A stretch of DNA of 64,000 bases from Amaranthus tricolor (lineage: Eukaryota > Streptophyta > Magnoliopsida > Caryophyllales > Amaranthaceae). Below the pieces are notes generated by a model that saw only the letters and a program-made list of their open reading frames with translations, was not told where the DNA came from and did no database searches. The position numbers were made by a program, and so were the translations under genes. The stretch lies in contig NC_080057.1 in assembly GCF_026212465.1 (NCBI RefSeq), positions 11,434,608-11,498,607 on the forward strand, written 5' to 3'. This document shows positions 14,120-34,391 of this stretch, piece after piece; position 1 is the stretch's first letter; each line of letters opens with the position of its first letter.

Positions 14120-16670
14120 CCTATTAGGTGTAGAAACATGTTTAGAAATAGCAGCTTAATTGTTACAGTTATATGTTTTTTTATAGTTAAAGTAGGAGAC
14201 TTCTAGTGGGGTTCTTTTAATCGTTAGACACCCTTTTAGTTGAGACTTGAGAGTTGTGAGATAGTCATTACCTTCAATTAAGCTTTGAAATATCAGGTTT
14301 TGTGTTATTCAATTCAGTGAGTTTTTCATCCCACTTTTGAAATCTTAAGAGAGATTCTTCTATTATTCGATTTGTCTCTTCTATTGAATATTGTCTATTT
14401 TTGGCTAGTTCACGCTTAAAAATGCAAGGTCAAACTATAACAACTAATATCATATATGCATTGAACATTAATTAAGACTTAACTCCTTGTATTGACTTAA
14501 CATTGATAAGGTTTACATTGAGGAGAGGAAGGGGAGGTCGTGGTTGAACTAGTTGAGAGCTAGGTGAAACTTACTACTTAGAAATTTATGCTTCAGGACA
14601 TGAATTTGTTGATAAACTTGGAGCTTTTTTTAAAGAGGAAATATGTGACACGTACTAATTAATGCCTTTATAACCTCTACTATTTCATCAATTCAGAGGA
14701 ATCAAACACAAATACCGAAGATCAAGGAAATTTTGAAGAAACCATAATGATGAAGATCCAAAGTACAATCCTAGTGATCGGACTTTTGGTTTCAATATTA
14801 TCCTTTAATCCTCATGAGAAGCAGCAGGTGAGAATTTTCGATTGAGTTTGTGTTTACAATTTATATTTGACAAATGATCATGTTGCAATGATATACTTTC
14901 TCTCTGTTTGTTTGGATCTTCAAATGATTTTGTTGTACAAACTTTTAATGTGAGAGTTACATTTTAGGATTATAAATTGAAAAGCATCTAGCTAAGTGCC
15001 CTTTTTGGTTCATGGAGGATAAATAAAGTACTCAAGAATGATAAATGAGGGCAAAGAACTCTAGGAAAGGTTTTTTTGTTTTTGGTTTGGCTTACTGGTC
15101 TCCTTCATATGTTGATTGGGACATCATAATAGTATGGAATCACCACAGTTCCTTCTACTGTGCTTTGATAACTTTCTCGGCCCCACCAATGCTTATTCAT
15201 CGATTTTGACCCATGATGGTTGAATTTGTTCACCAGCGAAGATCATCTCTCTCCCTTTTGTTATGAGTTGTTAAGCTGTAATCTCTCTGTGTGTGTGTGG
15301 GGTGAGGATTGTGCAGGTAGCTGGTGGATATGGAGATGGAGAACTAGAAAAGCTGAGTTATTGGAGAGGCTATGGTTTCTAAAGTCAGTGATTTTTAGTA
15401 TTATTGTCTTGGATTAATGAAGTCCTGAAGCTAACCGCTGGTGTTTAATTGAGTGTGCTTTTAGGAAAATAATGATAGCACATAAGCACTTGTATCAACT
15501 ATTAAGTGGTCTTGGTTATGCTAGGTGGTTGGTTGGCTAGTCAGGTTGTAATATTTTAGTGGTAATATGATAGATTAGCAGCAATGGAAAACTAGTTGAA
15601 GTGTGACGAGTGGTGATAAATCAATTTGATTTCCGCTGATTTGTTTCACTGACAGCCTTTAATACCTTCTAGTTTCTTTATCCTTCAAAAGGAATTTGAA
15701 ATCCTTTGGAATGGGGGAAGTCATGAAACCTCAATTACCCAAACTAGAAAGGGGAAAGGGAAGTGCTGAAGTGGTGAACCACATGTGATTACTGGGATAA
15801 GGGTGTTTCTTTCTTTTTTTTCTGATTCCTGTGAACCAAGTGGTCTCTATATTGAACATCTTCATGTTCATCTTGCAAGGCAAGGTCAACTATATCCTCT
15901 TGGTCTCTATATGAAAAATGATTATGTTATTGCTTGATTTGTGTTTTAATTTGCTTAATGTATAGACTGGGACACTGGATGATTGAAACTGTCTTTCTAA
16001 TTCTTTCAACCTGTTTAGCATGTAGTTTTGCCTTTCACTTTTGTGTGATTGCTGCTTGCAGAATAGTTTCCAAGAATTCAAAAATAATCTTCTAGAACCT
16101 GGTCTGGTTGATCATATTGTTGTTTCCAATAAATCAGTTGCTAAAGTTTATGTAAGGAGTTCGCAACAGGATCAAACAAACAACGATGACAATAGTGCTC
16201 CTACCAGAGCGCGCTCAGGCCAGTACAAGTATTATTTCACAATTGGAAGTGTTGAATCCTTTGAAGAAAAGTTGGAGGAAGCGCAGGAAGCCTTGGGTAT
16301 TGACCCCCATGATTATGTTCCTGTAACATATATGAATGAAATGTTGTGGCATCAGGAGTTAATGAGATTTTCTAAAGCACTTTTACTTCTCGGATCACTT
16401 TTTTGCTTGGGTAGGAAGATGCAAGGTGGCCTAGGTGTTGGTGGCCCAGGTGGAAAAGGAGCTCGAGGAATTTTCAACATTGGAAAAGCCCCTATCACAA
16501 AAGTGGATAAGAATGCAAAGAGCAAGGTCAGATATATTTATTCAAATTTGTATGTTTTATTAACTGTATTCAGTTGCTACTTATTTTCATGATATATTTG
16601 CGCTGAGTGATGTACACTTCCTCTTCTGCGAGTGTAATTTTTATTGTTGATCTGTTAAAACTGTTCATGA

Positions 16671-17099
<429 letters not shown>

Positions 17100-17906
17100 T
17101 AGGCCAGATATTCTGGATAAGGCTTTGTTGAGACCTGGTCGATTTGATCGCCAGATCACCATTGACAAGCCTGATATCAAAGGTCGTGAACAAATCTTTC
17201 AGATTTATTTGAAAATGATCAAACTTGATCATGAGCCATCATACTACTCAGAGAGGCTTGCAGCACTCACTCCTGGGTTTGCTGGTGCCGACATAGCAAA
17301 TGTTTGTAATGAAGCTGCGTTAATAGCTGCAAGGAATGAGGGGACAGTGGTTAATATGGAACATTTTGAAGCAGCCATAGATAGAGTTATTGGTGGCTTA
17401 GAGAAGAGAAACAAGGTAAAATTTTGCTGTCTTCTATGACGCACACTACCTTGCTTACTAAATAAGTGGTAGCAACTTTTCTTTCTTGTCATGCAGGTAA
17501 TAAGCAAGTTGGAAAGACGAACTGTTGCTTATCATGAATCAGGTCATGCTGTTGCTGGATGGTTCCTCGAACATGCTGAACCACTATTGAAAGTCACAAT
17601 TGTTCCTCGTGGCACAGCTGCTCTAGGATTTGCGCAGTATGTTCCAAATGAAAATCTTCTTATGACTAAAGAGCAGCTTTTTGACATGACTTGCATGACA
17701 TTGGGTGGTCGAGCTGCTGAACAGGTAATTGCTTCTCTTTCCCTCATTCTAATGTCTTTCTTGGTTCCATGTAAGATGTATCATATTGGGACGACTTTTG
17801 TCTAAATCAACTTAATACCTTTGGTGACTTCCTCTCTGTGTTTTTTAAAGTTGAGACCATTACGGCAATAACTGATCTTGATGTATTATTCACCCTCATT
17901 CATGAG

Positions 17907-18300
17907 TAGGGGTGTTCAATGGGCCAAATACAAACCGGGCCGGGTTGGATAAGGGTCCTTTAAACTTAATATGGGCTTTAAATGGGTTGGGCTTTTAAAG
18001 CCCGGTCCAACCCATTTTGTCACTAAAAATTATTATAATCCCCATTGATCAATTTATAATAATTAAATTGTAGAAACCTTAGTAATTTCCATTGGCATTG
18101 TCATTTATAATAATTAAATGATCCATCAATTATGCTATTTACAAAAGCTTTTATTGAGCCCTTTTATAGCCCGCTTCATTTCAGTTATAGCAAAGCCCAT
18201 TTTTGCTCCAGTTAATTTTCAACCCGGCCCTTACGTAACCCTACTAAAAACGGGCCGGATACAGGCTTAAAATGGATGCTTGGTTTGTTGAACACCCCTA
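17907..18300. mobile_element. hAT-like MITE in FTSH intron 8, copy 1
   Basis: 394 bp bounded by perfect 13-bp inverted repeats TAGGGGTGTTCAA and TTGAACACCCCTA. The inside is rich in GGGCC, GGGTTGG and their complements. The flanking 8 bp (TTCATGAG and GTTGTGAG) agree at only 5 positions, as expected for an old insertion. The same element is in copy 2 (33074-33476). No transposase is present. Confidence 0.8.
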
Positions 18301-18810
18301 GTTGTGAGGTTATGAGGAGACAACTATGCAGTTTAGATTTTGCGGAGTATTTGACATACTGGCGCTTATTTTGAAGGTTCTGATTGGTAAAATCTCAACT
18401 GGAGCTCAGAATGACCTCGAAAAGGTGACGAAAATGACATATTCCCAAGTTGCAGTATATGGGTTCAGTGACAAAGTGGGTCTCCTCTCATTTCCCCAAA
18501 GGGAGGATGGTTTTGAAATGACAAAGCCGTACAGCAACAAGAGTGGTGCTATCATCGACGAAGAGGTAAGAGAGTGGGTTACCAAAGCATACAAGCATAC
18601 TGTAGAATTGATCGAGGAACACAAGGAGCAGGTTGCTGAAATAGCGGAATTACTGCTTGAAAAAGAAGTTCTCCATCAAGAAGACTTGGTTCGAGTTCTT
18701 GGTGAGAGGCCTTTCAAATCAGCCAAAAAACTACGATAGATTCAAACAAGGTTTTCAAGAAAGTGAGAAGGGTGAGGCTTCTGAGAAACGGTCGTCAAAG
18801 GATGAGGTTG

Positions 18811-18985
18811 TGGACCAAGTTTGCAGCGGAAAATGACGTTTGTTACCTTTTATACATGCACGCTTATACGGACAACCAAGAACAGAAGGTTTCTTGATCA
18901 GGATGTCTGTTTGGATTGAATTCTAAGCAATCTTGAACGACTGCTTATCCCTGGAAGAAGACACTGATTCCCCTAAGGAATGCAG
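18811..18985 (-). repeat. Truncated 3' LTR of element B
   Basis: It matches 22266 onward of the full LTR (TGGACCAAGTTTGCAGCGG) up to AAGGAATGCAG, then stops. The next base begins TGTAACAACCCGACC, which is not in the other LTR, so a deletion with foreign filler joined here. Confidence 0.85.
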
Positions 18986-19095
18986 TGTAACAACCCGACC
19001 TACCGTTGACTGAGTAAACAGGGTCATCACAGGGTTCATTTCCCAAGAAACTTAAATCACACTTCCAAAACTTGAGCAAAGGAGTCACGAGCTCT
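18986..19095. other. Filler of unknown origin at element B deletion junction
   Basis: About 110 bp between the truncated LTR and the RNase H remnant. It starts TGTAACAACCCGACC, like the terminus of other LTR families (compare TGTAACACCC at 3973 and TGTAACAACCC at 63928). No coding signal was seen. Confidence 0.4.
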
Positions 19096-20043
19096 TTAAT
19101 GTATAGCTAGCAAGTGTGCTCTCCTACTTAATGCGTCTGCTACTATGTTAGTTTTCCCGGTTTTATACTTAGCCACAAAGTTGAAACTTTGCATGAACTC
19201 AACCCACCTAGCATGTTTGGCACTAAGTTTGTTTTGCCCACAAATATGCTTAAGGGATTCATGGTCTGAATGTAAAATGAAGGGTTGTCCCTTAAGGTAA
19301 TGTGACCAATGCTCTAATTGACTAAGGTGATCTTGTACATCCCTACTATACACAAGTATGTCATCAAGATATACCACTATAAACTTCCCTAAGAATGGTC
19401 TTAAAACCTCATTCACAAGTCTCATGAAGGTACTAGGGGCTCCAGTTAACCCAAATGGCATAACCATCCACTCATATAAGCCATACTTAGTTTTAAATGC
19501 TGTCTTCCATTCATCTCCTTCCCTCATCCTTATTTGATGATACTTACTTCTCAAATCTATCTTACTAAACCATTGAGAACCTGACAATTCATCCAACATA
19601 TCATTTATTCTGGGTATGGGGAATCTATATTTAATGGTAATGTTATTCACACTCCGGCTATCAACACACATCCTCCAAGTCCCATCTTTTTTTGGTACAA
19701 GTAAGGTGGGAACAGCACATGGACTCATGCTCTCTCTAACATAACCCCTATCCATAAGCTCCTGGATTTGCCTTTGCAACTCCTTGGTTTCTTCAGGGTT
19801 GGCTCTATATGCAGGTTTATTAGGTAATGTTGCTCCTGGTATGAGATCAATCTGGTGTTCTATACCTGTTATTGGTGGTAACCCTACTGGTAATTCTGCA
19901 GGAAAGACATCAGCAAACTGTTCCAACAAGTTAGTGATCCTAGCATCTAGCTTACTCCTCTCCTGCTTAACTTCCTTACTGAATAGAAGAAAGGCTTGTC
20001 CTTCTCTCCTGACCTCCTTATTGCTCACCTTCCTGCTCATCAA
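19096..20043 (-). pseudogene. Reverse transcriptase fused to RNase H tail, element B
   Basis: A 315-codon open segment. RT motifs are DGTWRMCVDSRSVN, KIDLRSKYHQIRM, FGLTGAPSTFMRLMN-type (here RLVN) and the catalytic YLDDILVYS. Straight after DVQDHLSQLEHW the frame jumps into the RNase H tail (LHSDHESLKHI, KLSAKHARWVEF, NIVADALSRR). An in-frame deletion has thus removed the RT thumb, connection and the first catalytic part of RNase H. No integrase follows. The product would not be a working polymerase. Confidence 0.9.
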
Positions 20044-20091
20044 GGATACACTATCTATTGGTCTCTGTGGAAGTAAAGTGCCTACTGGTTT

Positions 20092-20470
20092 CTATGAAGG
20101 TAAAGTGAAGTCACTGCCTGCTGTTTTTTGTGGAGGCAAGGTTCTGTGAGGTGGCAGGGGCATAAGGTCCTTAAGTTTTTCCTCATGTCTCAGGGTATAA
20201 ATATTAGTGTAGCCATCATGTAGGGTCATTCTGTCATGCTGCCAAGGTCTGCCTAAGAGCACATGACAGGCAGTCATGTCTAACACATCACAAAGCACTT
20301 TATCCTTGAATGACCCTATAGCAAATTGAATCAAGCATCTCTTCTTCACATAACTACTAGCTTTGCTATCTAACCACTTCAGTTTATAAGGGTGTGGGTG
20401 TGGTTTAGTCTCTAAGTCCAGGGTCTGAACCAAATCCTTGCTAACACAATTGGTTTCACTCCCTCCATCT
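20092..20470 (-). pseudogene. Protease region of element B
   Basis: The minus strand encodes the protease-type segment ending CDVLDMTACHVLLGRPWQHD, followed by the MTLHDGYTNIYTLRHEEK linker to RT. Just upstream the expected Asp-Gly-Gly-Ser active-site region is disturbed: the DGGSE equivalent near 20470 is preceded by a TAG stop. The segment matches the protease of the element at 36564-39530 closely. Confidence 0.75.
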
Positions 20471-20547
20471 ATGATTTAGTCACAAACTTTGCTCTTAATT
20501 TTACACTTGGTTTAGAAGATGTTTTCTCTTTGGTCATTTGGTTTATT

Positions 20548-21680
20548 CTATGGGGTAGCATGGAAATTCCTCCTAATCAACAGATTTTGCATCTCTGGCT
20601 CAGGGTATACTACTTCTCTATCCTCTTTTTCCTTACCGTCTTCAGTGCCCTCAAAGGTCTCTAAGACTCCTTCATCATTCACAAAATATGAACGATCAGG
20701 ATCTTCCTTAGATGTGGTAGGCCAAACCACCTCTTCCTTCCCATTTTTGCTAACCAACATGGCCCTAGGTCTGCCTAGTTCTCTGATTTCTGCCCACTCC
20801 TAGATAGTAAAGGCGCTAGCATTGGAACACTCACTCTTTATGTGACCATGCCCATGACATTTGAAGCAAACTACTCCTTTCAAGTCCTTGGAATTTCTGT
20901 CCTTAGTGGTGTTGGTCATTGGTGGAGTCCTATCTTGTGCAGTGGTCTGTGTCATAGTGTGTGGGTGCTGTAACATTTCTTGGGTTGTAATTCCTTACTG
21001 GTCTATTGTAAGTGTTGCCTATGCTTGGTTTCTTCTTGGAATATTTTTCTAAGGTAAGAGCATTGCTACAAGCCAGGCTAAAGGTGAGGTTTGGGGTCAG
21101 CTCCAGCTTCCTTCTTAAGTCTTCCGTTAAACCACCTATGAATTTCCCGACCTTCATCTCCTCAGTTTCATTGGTGTCACACACAATAGGCAACCTTTCC
21201 CATTCTTGGATATATTCTGACACAGTCCTATTCTCCTGTCTCAATGTACCCCATTGTATGCAAAGCTGCTGCCTATAATTTTGTGGGACATACTTCCTCC
21301 TTAAGTGCTTTCTCAGTTTTTCCCATGTACTGATTCTCTCCCTATCCTCCCTCCTTCTTTGCTTCTGCACTCCATCCAACCATCTGCAGCAAGTTTAGTC
21401 AGTTTAATCTTAGCTAGCTTAAACTGTTGTTCAGGTGTGGTTTCCTTAAAATCAAAATACCTTTCCATGTTAAACTCCCAATCTAAATACACCTCTGGGT
21501 CTGAAGAGTGCCCATCAAAATTTGGTAAGTCAATTTTCAAGGTTTTATCCTCACTGGTCCTATTGTTTTGTGGGTATTGTTGTGGTCTTTCCTCCTGATT
21601 TCCCATGTTGTTGGCCACTGTCAAGGCTAATTGCTGGACTATATTGGTAAGGGCCTCTAGTTTTTCATCCATATCCATCC
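20548..21680 (-). pseudogene. Gag of element B, frameshifted
   Basis: Gag begins near 21680 (MDMDEKLEALTNIVQQLALT), followed by DPEVYLDWEFNMERYFDFKE. It loses frame near 21380 (AADGWMEC, where the relative reads AATWLEGI), resumes as RKHLRRKYVPQNYRQQ and SEYIQEWERL, and has a CCHC knuckle CFKCHGHGHIKSEC near 20860. A further open piece covers the C-terminal linker (MLVSKNGKEEVVWP). It is clearly related to Gag at 36564-38000 but broken. Confidence 0.85.
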
Positions 21681-22265
21681 TTCCCAAAGGCACACACCCA
21701 AACAGAATAAGGATCAGACAACTATCAAACGAAAACCTGCAAGAAAATTTCCAACAGCTAACTCCTAGCAAACAACAATGAATACACAACTACAAACCCC
21801 TAATTTCTCAGAAAATTTTTCAAGAATCAGATTGTATACACCAATTTTTTCAGAAAAAAGCGTAATGTTCAGTAATTTATAAGCAAATGCTGTTAAATTC
21901 TTATCAGTTACCACATTCAAAACAATCAAGAATTGAATTACATGAATTAATTTGTGTGATGATTAAAAAATTCGATTAACAGTCACCAATTTAATACGCA
22001 TGCACTGAAACTGGAATTATATTTTAGAAATTTTTATTCCACAATCAAATTCGTATGATAGAGAAACGAATTCTACAATCCTTAACTCGGAAATTAATAA
22101 CAAAGAAGAATTGAATTTATACCTGTGATCGCCAATTGAAACAAAATGCGAACAATACCTGATTTTCTGATTACTCCTCTCAGAAAACGTGAAATTACCT
22201 ATTACCTTGCTTTCCTTATATCCTTTCTTCGTGTCCCTTATTAGAACACGACTCTGCTATCAAGT

Positions 22266-22965
22266 TGGACCAAGTTTGCAGCGGAAAATGATGTTAGTTA
22301 CCTTTTATACATGCACGCTTATACAGACAACCAAGAACATAAGGTTTCTTGATCAGGATGTCTGTTTGGATTGAATCCTAAGCAATCTTGAACGACTGCT
22401 TATCCCTGGAAGAAAACAGTGATTCCCCTAAGGAATGCAGGGCCTAATCCTCACAATTCTCTCAATGATCAATGTGATCTTGAGAAGTATGAATTTGCGA
22501 AGGCTTGAATACACTCAACCTTACAAGACAGAAAATGGCAAACAAAACAGAAACAAACACCTTGCTTTCTGAATGAATGATCGAATTACTATAAACGTTG
22601 ATGAATGAATTGAAACTATGTCGTCTTTACAATTTGTGAGGAGAGCCTTATTTATAGATTTGGCTTTCATCCTCTAACGGCTAACAATCAAGAAAAAGGC
22701 GCCAAAATCCTAACGGCTATAACAGAAAACAGAAGCCTTAAAATAGAACGCGCTGGGTCGTCTGTTTGCGTTTGGTAACACCAAGCTGTTCCTTATTCTT
22801 CCTCTTCAAGATACATGATTATGTATGCTTTCCTCAAGGTTGTATCATGTATGTCTGGGTTTAGCTCTTTGTTCCTCAATACTTCTGTCTTCATTGTTTG
22901 TGTGCTCAGCATTGTTCCCAGTATCAACCTTGTGTTGTTCATATACAAAGGATGATCTTGTTGCA
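22266..22965 (-). repeat. 5' LTR of element B
   Basis: 700 bp. It starts TGGACCAAG and ends TTGTTGCA on the plus strand. Read in element orientation it has CCGTTAG motifs followed by a TATA-like TATAAATAAGG near 22650. It is open in the Gag-Pol phase for about 38 codons from its first base. Left of it, on the minus strand, TGATAGCAGAGT is a weak match to the tRNA-iMet primer site (22250-22262). Confidence 0.85.
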
Positions 22966-23287
22966 GGTTGGTTCATCACCACTTATGCCGGATGTAGTCC
23001 CAACATAGTCATGTTGGGTATTTTAGGGTCTATCTTGTACATGGGTAAAAGTTTCTCTGTTCATTTAGTGAAATGTATAATGATTTTACTTTTATTTTTT
23101 GTATTTTACACTTTTGGATTAATCTTATTTTTTCAATGAGATTAAATTATGTTTGATGATAGCATTTTGCATTGTTCTGCTTGCTCGCTTCATGCCTTGT
23201 TGTTAGATAGGCAAAATTCGATGCACAAGAATTACGACTCGATTTCAATTGTTTTTGCTATAGATAAAGGTTTTCATGTTAAGAATA

Positions 23288-24263
23288 TGATGCGTATATG
23301 GGATGATTGCTTCAAGAACATGGAAAACTCAATCAAGAACCAACAATGTGATCAATGCACACGCAATATCACACACAGAACACTCCCTCTGTTTAACATA
23401 ACAAACAGGAGGGCTTGGCCAAGGCAACTCTAAAGAGTGGTCTTTGATCCGTGGATAGAGACAAATAATCCCCTAAGGATTGATTGGCCTCTTCCTCACA
23501 CTTGAATTGAAAGGTTTTCTTTTAATTCTTGTGGAATCAACCTGAAAGAACACCTTGCTTTCACTCACAAAGGGCCCTCACAGAAACAAACAATTGAACG
23601 CAATTGCTTTGAAGAAAATACTTTGATTAATCTGGAATGTGTTGGATACAATGAGGTTAGCCCTTATTTATAAGGCTTTAACGGCTAACAAGACTACTAA
23701 CGGTCATAACTACCTTTACATTCAAATATCACGCGCGTTTTTAAAAGCCAATTAAAACAGAAAGCTTAAAAATTATTCTAAGTATTACAAATATCAGCAG
23801 CTCTCTTAACTGGCGAGCAGGGCACCTTGCAGCTCACTTTGGGGCTTCTGTGATTACAACCAGCATGGTCCTTGGGCCTTTGCTTCTTGGTCCATGTATA
23901 GAGATGCTGCTTCCCAAGGTTTCAAGTTCACCCATACAGTAGATTGGGCTCCCCACGTTGTGCAAGGTAGGCTGGCAGGTAGGCGATGCATGGTCAGTCA
24001 GTTGATCAGAATGCTTGGTTCTGATCTGCTTGTGAGTTGCTGATTGGTTCTTTGTAGCTTCCTCTTGCCTTTGTCCTTCTTTGATGCTTGTGTTTAATCT
24101 GGTTTGGAGTTGGCCATCCATGTTTGTCAAGTCCAAGTCAGCATATGTTGCTTCCAAGCCAGCAGCTACTTGATTGGTCATGCATCCTTCTTGGCTAGTC
24201 TCTTCTTGGTTGCTTTGGCTTGTCTTGCCTTGTGTGTTGACTTCATGATCCATATTTGGATCA
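23288..24263 (-). mobile_element. Solo LTR of the CRM-like family, downstream of FTSH copy 1
   Basis: 976 bp bounded by TG...CA with target duplication GAATA (23283-23287 and 24264-24268). Copy 2 has the empty site at 34303-34307. Read leftward it begins TGATCCAAATATGG, comparable to TGAGCCATATCAGC of the LTR at 34392. It has an open frame of about 143 codons from its second base (DPNMDHEVNTQGK...ITEAPK) and carries CCGTTA boxes before a TATAAATAAGG TATA-like site near 23670. It arose by recombination between two LTRs of one element. Confidence 0.88.
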
Positions 24264-24268
24264 GAATA

Positions 24269-24946
24269 TATTTCAAGTGTCTATTTGGTTATTGACACTA
24301 AACAATGTAATAGAAATAATTTGTAGTGTAAATTTTTATGAAATGTAGTGTTATTACTGTGGAAAATGGTAATGAAAATTTGATCATAAAAAAGCTTTTT
24401 TGCTTACAGTTTTGTATTACTACTCTTATAATATTATATTTGCATGACAATGTATTGGAATGAATTTTGTGAATAAATAAGATGAATGGGATAGAATAAG
24501 TATGACCATTTAACTTATCAAGAGATTTTTATTAAAAAAAAACACTAATTTTTCATTATTAATTCTACTATAAAATACTTCTTCCGTTCTGAAATACTCA
24601 CTACATAATAGTTTTGACACTGCTTTTCGTTCAAGATTATTTTATATATTGCAGTTAATGTTTAAGAAGAAATATAGTCAAGTGAGAACTTGTTTGAACC
24701 GTTTAAGCGCATATTTCATAATATTAACTTTTTATAATTTTAGATGTCTATAATTTAATATATAAGTGATCAAAATAATACATTAGATTGCGTAAAATAT
24801 CAAATATAACAAATATAATGTAACGGAAGCATCTACTGTCAAACAGACCGCAAATATTTTGTAGCGAAACGAGTGAAAATATTATCATGTATGTAAATAT
24901 TAAACTTATGAGTATCAATTATAGAACTAAACACATCTATTTCATG
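24269..24946. other. Downstream flank, AT-rich, no gene
   Basis: No gene seen. Up to about 24873 it matches the flank of copy 2 (39982-40506), so it is the 3' end of the duplicated unit. The remainder to 24946 is AT-rich single-copy-looking sequence. Confidence 0.6.
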
Positions 24947-25183
24947 CTAAAAGCTAAAAAAATATGAATAGAATGTATACAGTCCTTCTAGAGTGAAAAT
25001 CACAGCATCTTGTTGTTGCAATCTATTACGTCCTTGTTTCTCTTTAACAACAGTCAACTTCTTGGTAGAATCATCGTTCTTCTTAAACTTCTTAGCAATT
25101 GAGTTTTTCGACGATCCTTTCTTTTTTGAAATGACAGTTAGAGGCAACTCCTCCTCATGACCCTTTTTGGAAGACTTCACCAT
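24947..25183 (-). CDS. Short lysine-rich ORF, hypothetical
   Basis: 78 codons opening MVKSSKKGHEEELPL. It is very rich in Lys and Ser (KKKGSSKNSIAKKFKK), which looks like a nuclear or nucleolar N-terminus. It ends in a run of Phe and Tyr that is probably read-through past a splice donor or a truncation point. I do not recognise the family. It lies between the two duplicated units and diverges from FTSH copy 2, with about 1 kb between the two start codons. It could be a first exon or a truncated gene, and part of the duplication beyond the left window edge. Confidence 0.4.
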   Translation of the reverse strand: MVKSSKKGHEEELPLTVISKKKGSSKNSIAKKFKKNDDSTKKLTVVKEKQGRNRLQQQDAVIFTLEGLYTFYSYFFSF

Positions 25184-26194
25184 TGTTAGAAGAAATCAAC
25201 AAGAACCTACAAAACCGCGAAAAAATGAACCCTAAAAAACATCTAAAACAGAGATAAACGCAAAACACGAATAAAAAGAAAACAAAATGAACATACATAA
25301 ACCATGGAAAAAAACAAAATGCGAAAAATCAACAGATAAAAATCTACAAAAAAACGAAGACGATTACATATAACATAATCTTGAAAAGAAAATCAACATG
25401 CAAAACATAAAAAAAAAAAAAAAAAGAAAATCAACAAGAAGATTACCAATTCACCAAGATAAAGAAAACGAAAGTTGGAGGAGAGAATATGGAAAGTTTT
25501 AAGAAGGGAAGTTACAAAGAGGAAAAGAACTGATACACATAAGGAAAGAAATAATCAACTTACTGAATAGTCATATCAATCAATTTGAAAATTTGATTAA
25601 AAAATAAAAAAAGGAAAAATGGAGGAAAGTGTGAACAGTACACGCGCATGAAATGGGTCGGCCCACACTTCGTCTTAGCTGATGGTCTCATCCAAGTTGT
25701 ATATTCTTATTTTTTCTTTAGTTTGTATTAATTGGACTATTTAGCCCATATGTGTAATACGTCTTTCGAAAAGATCGTCTTTCATAACAATTTGTAATTA
25801 ACAAAAACAAATCAAAAACAAAAGAAATGAAAGTGTGATTTTAGATGTAATAATGTGGTATTTTTTGGATGAGATTTTGTTTGTATATTTGATTCAAATA
25901 TTTTCTTGAATAAATGAAAAAAGTAATGAAGTTGAATAATTTTTCCGCAGTTTCAACGGAAGAAAAGATAGAAGAATCAAAACCACTTTCTGTATGGTCG
26001 TCGGAATAAAACCCTATTCTTGTTTTTCAATTTCTCCATGGCTATGATTTCATGACATTTTAGGCCTTTCTGTTTTTATTCCTTCACCCATTGAAATCCC
26101 TTATTTGTTTTCTTGCATTCATATTCTTTCTTTAATTAAATAGATAGATCCATCAATTTCCTCTCTTTAGTTATTTCCTAAATATATAATAAAA
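25184..26194 (+). promoter_or_regulatory. Upstream flank of FTSH copy 2
   Basis: No gene. It begins with A-rich sequence and from 25431 matches 31-769. It should contain the promoter and 5'UTR of the intact FTSH gene. A 45-bp insertion relative to copy 1 is seen near 25755-25800. No clear TATA box. Confidence 0.5.
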
Positions 26195-34028
<7,834 letters not shown>

Positions 34029-34391
34029 TCATTTTGGGTAGTTTAGGGTCTGTCTTGTACATGGGTAAAAGTTTCTCTGTTCATTTAGTGAAATGTATAA
34101 TGATTTTACTTTTATTTTTTGCATTTTACACTTTTGGATTAACCTTATTTTTTCAATGAGATTAAATTATGTTTGCTGATAGCATTTTACATTGTTCTGC
34201 TTGCTCGCGTCATGCCTTGTTGTTAGATAGGCAAAATTCCATGCACAAGAATTACGACTCGATTTCAATTGTTTTTGCTATAGATAAAGGTTTTCATGTT
34301 AAGAATATATTTCAAGTGTCTATTTGGTTATTGACACTAAACAATGTAATAGAAATAATTTGTAGTGTAATTTTCATAAAATGTAGTGTTA

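Larger units (their letters stand above)
18811..22965 (-). mobile_element. CRM-like Ty3/gypsy element B, internally deleted
   Basis: A leftward-reading LTR element inserted in what was the last FTSH exon. It is flanked by GGTTG (18806-18810 and 22966-22970), and copy 2 keeps the single GGTTG at 33986-33990. The right (5') LTR is complete at 700 bp. The left (3') LTR is cut to 175 bp. Gag, protease and part of RT/RNase H remain, but integrase and the U3 of the 3' LTR are gone. The lineage call rests on the Gag and protease style (DPEVYLDWE, CHVLLGRPWQHD) and on the LTR that opens in frame like its relatives here. Confidence 0.85.

Noticed and set aside
19784..21598. Plus-strand open frames in element B
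   Set aside because: They are shadows of the minus-strand gag, protease and RT coding regions.
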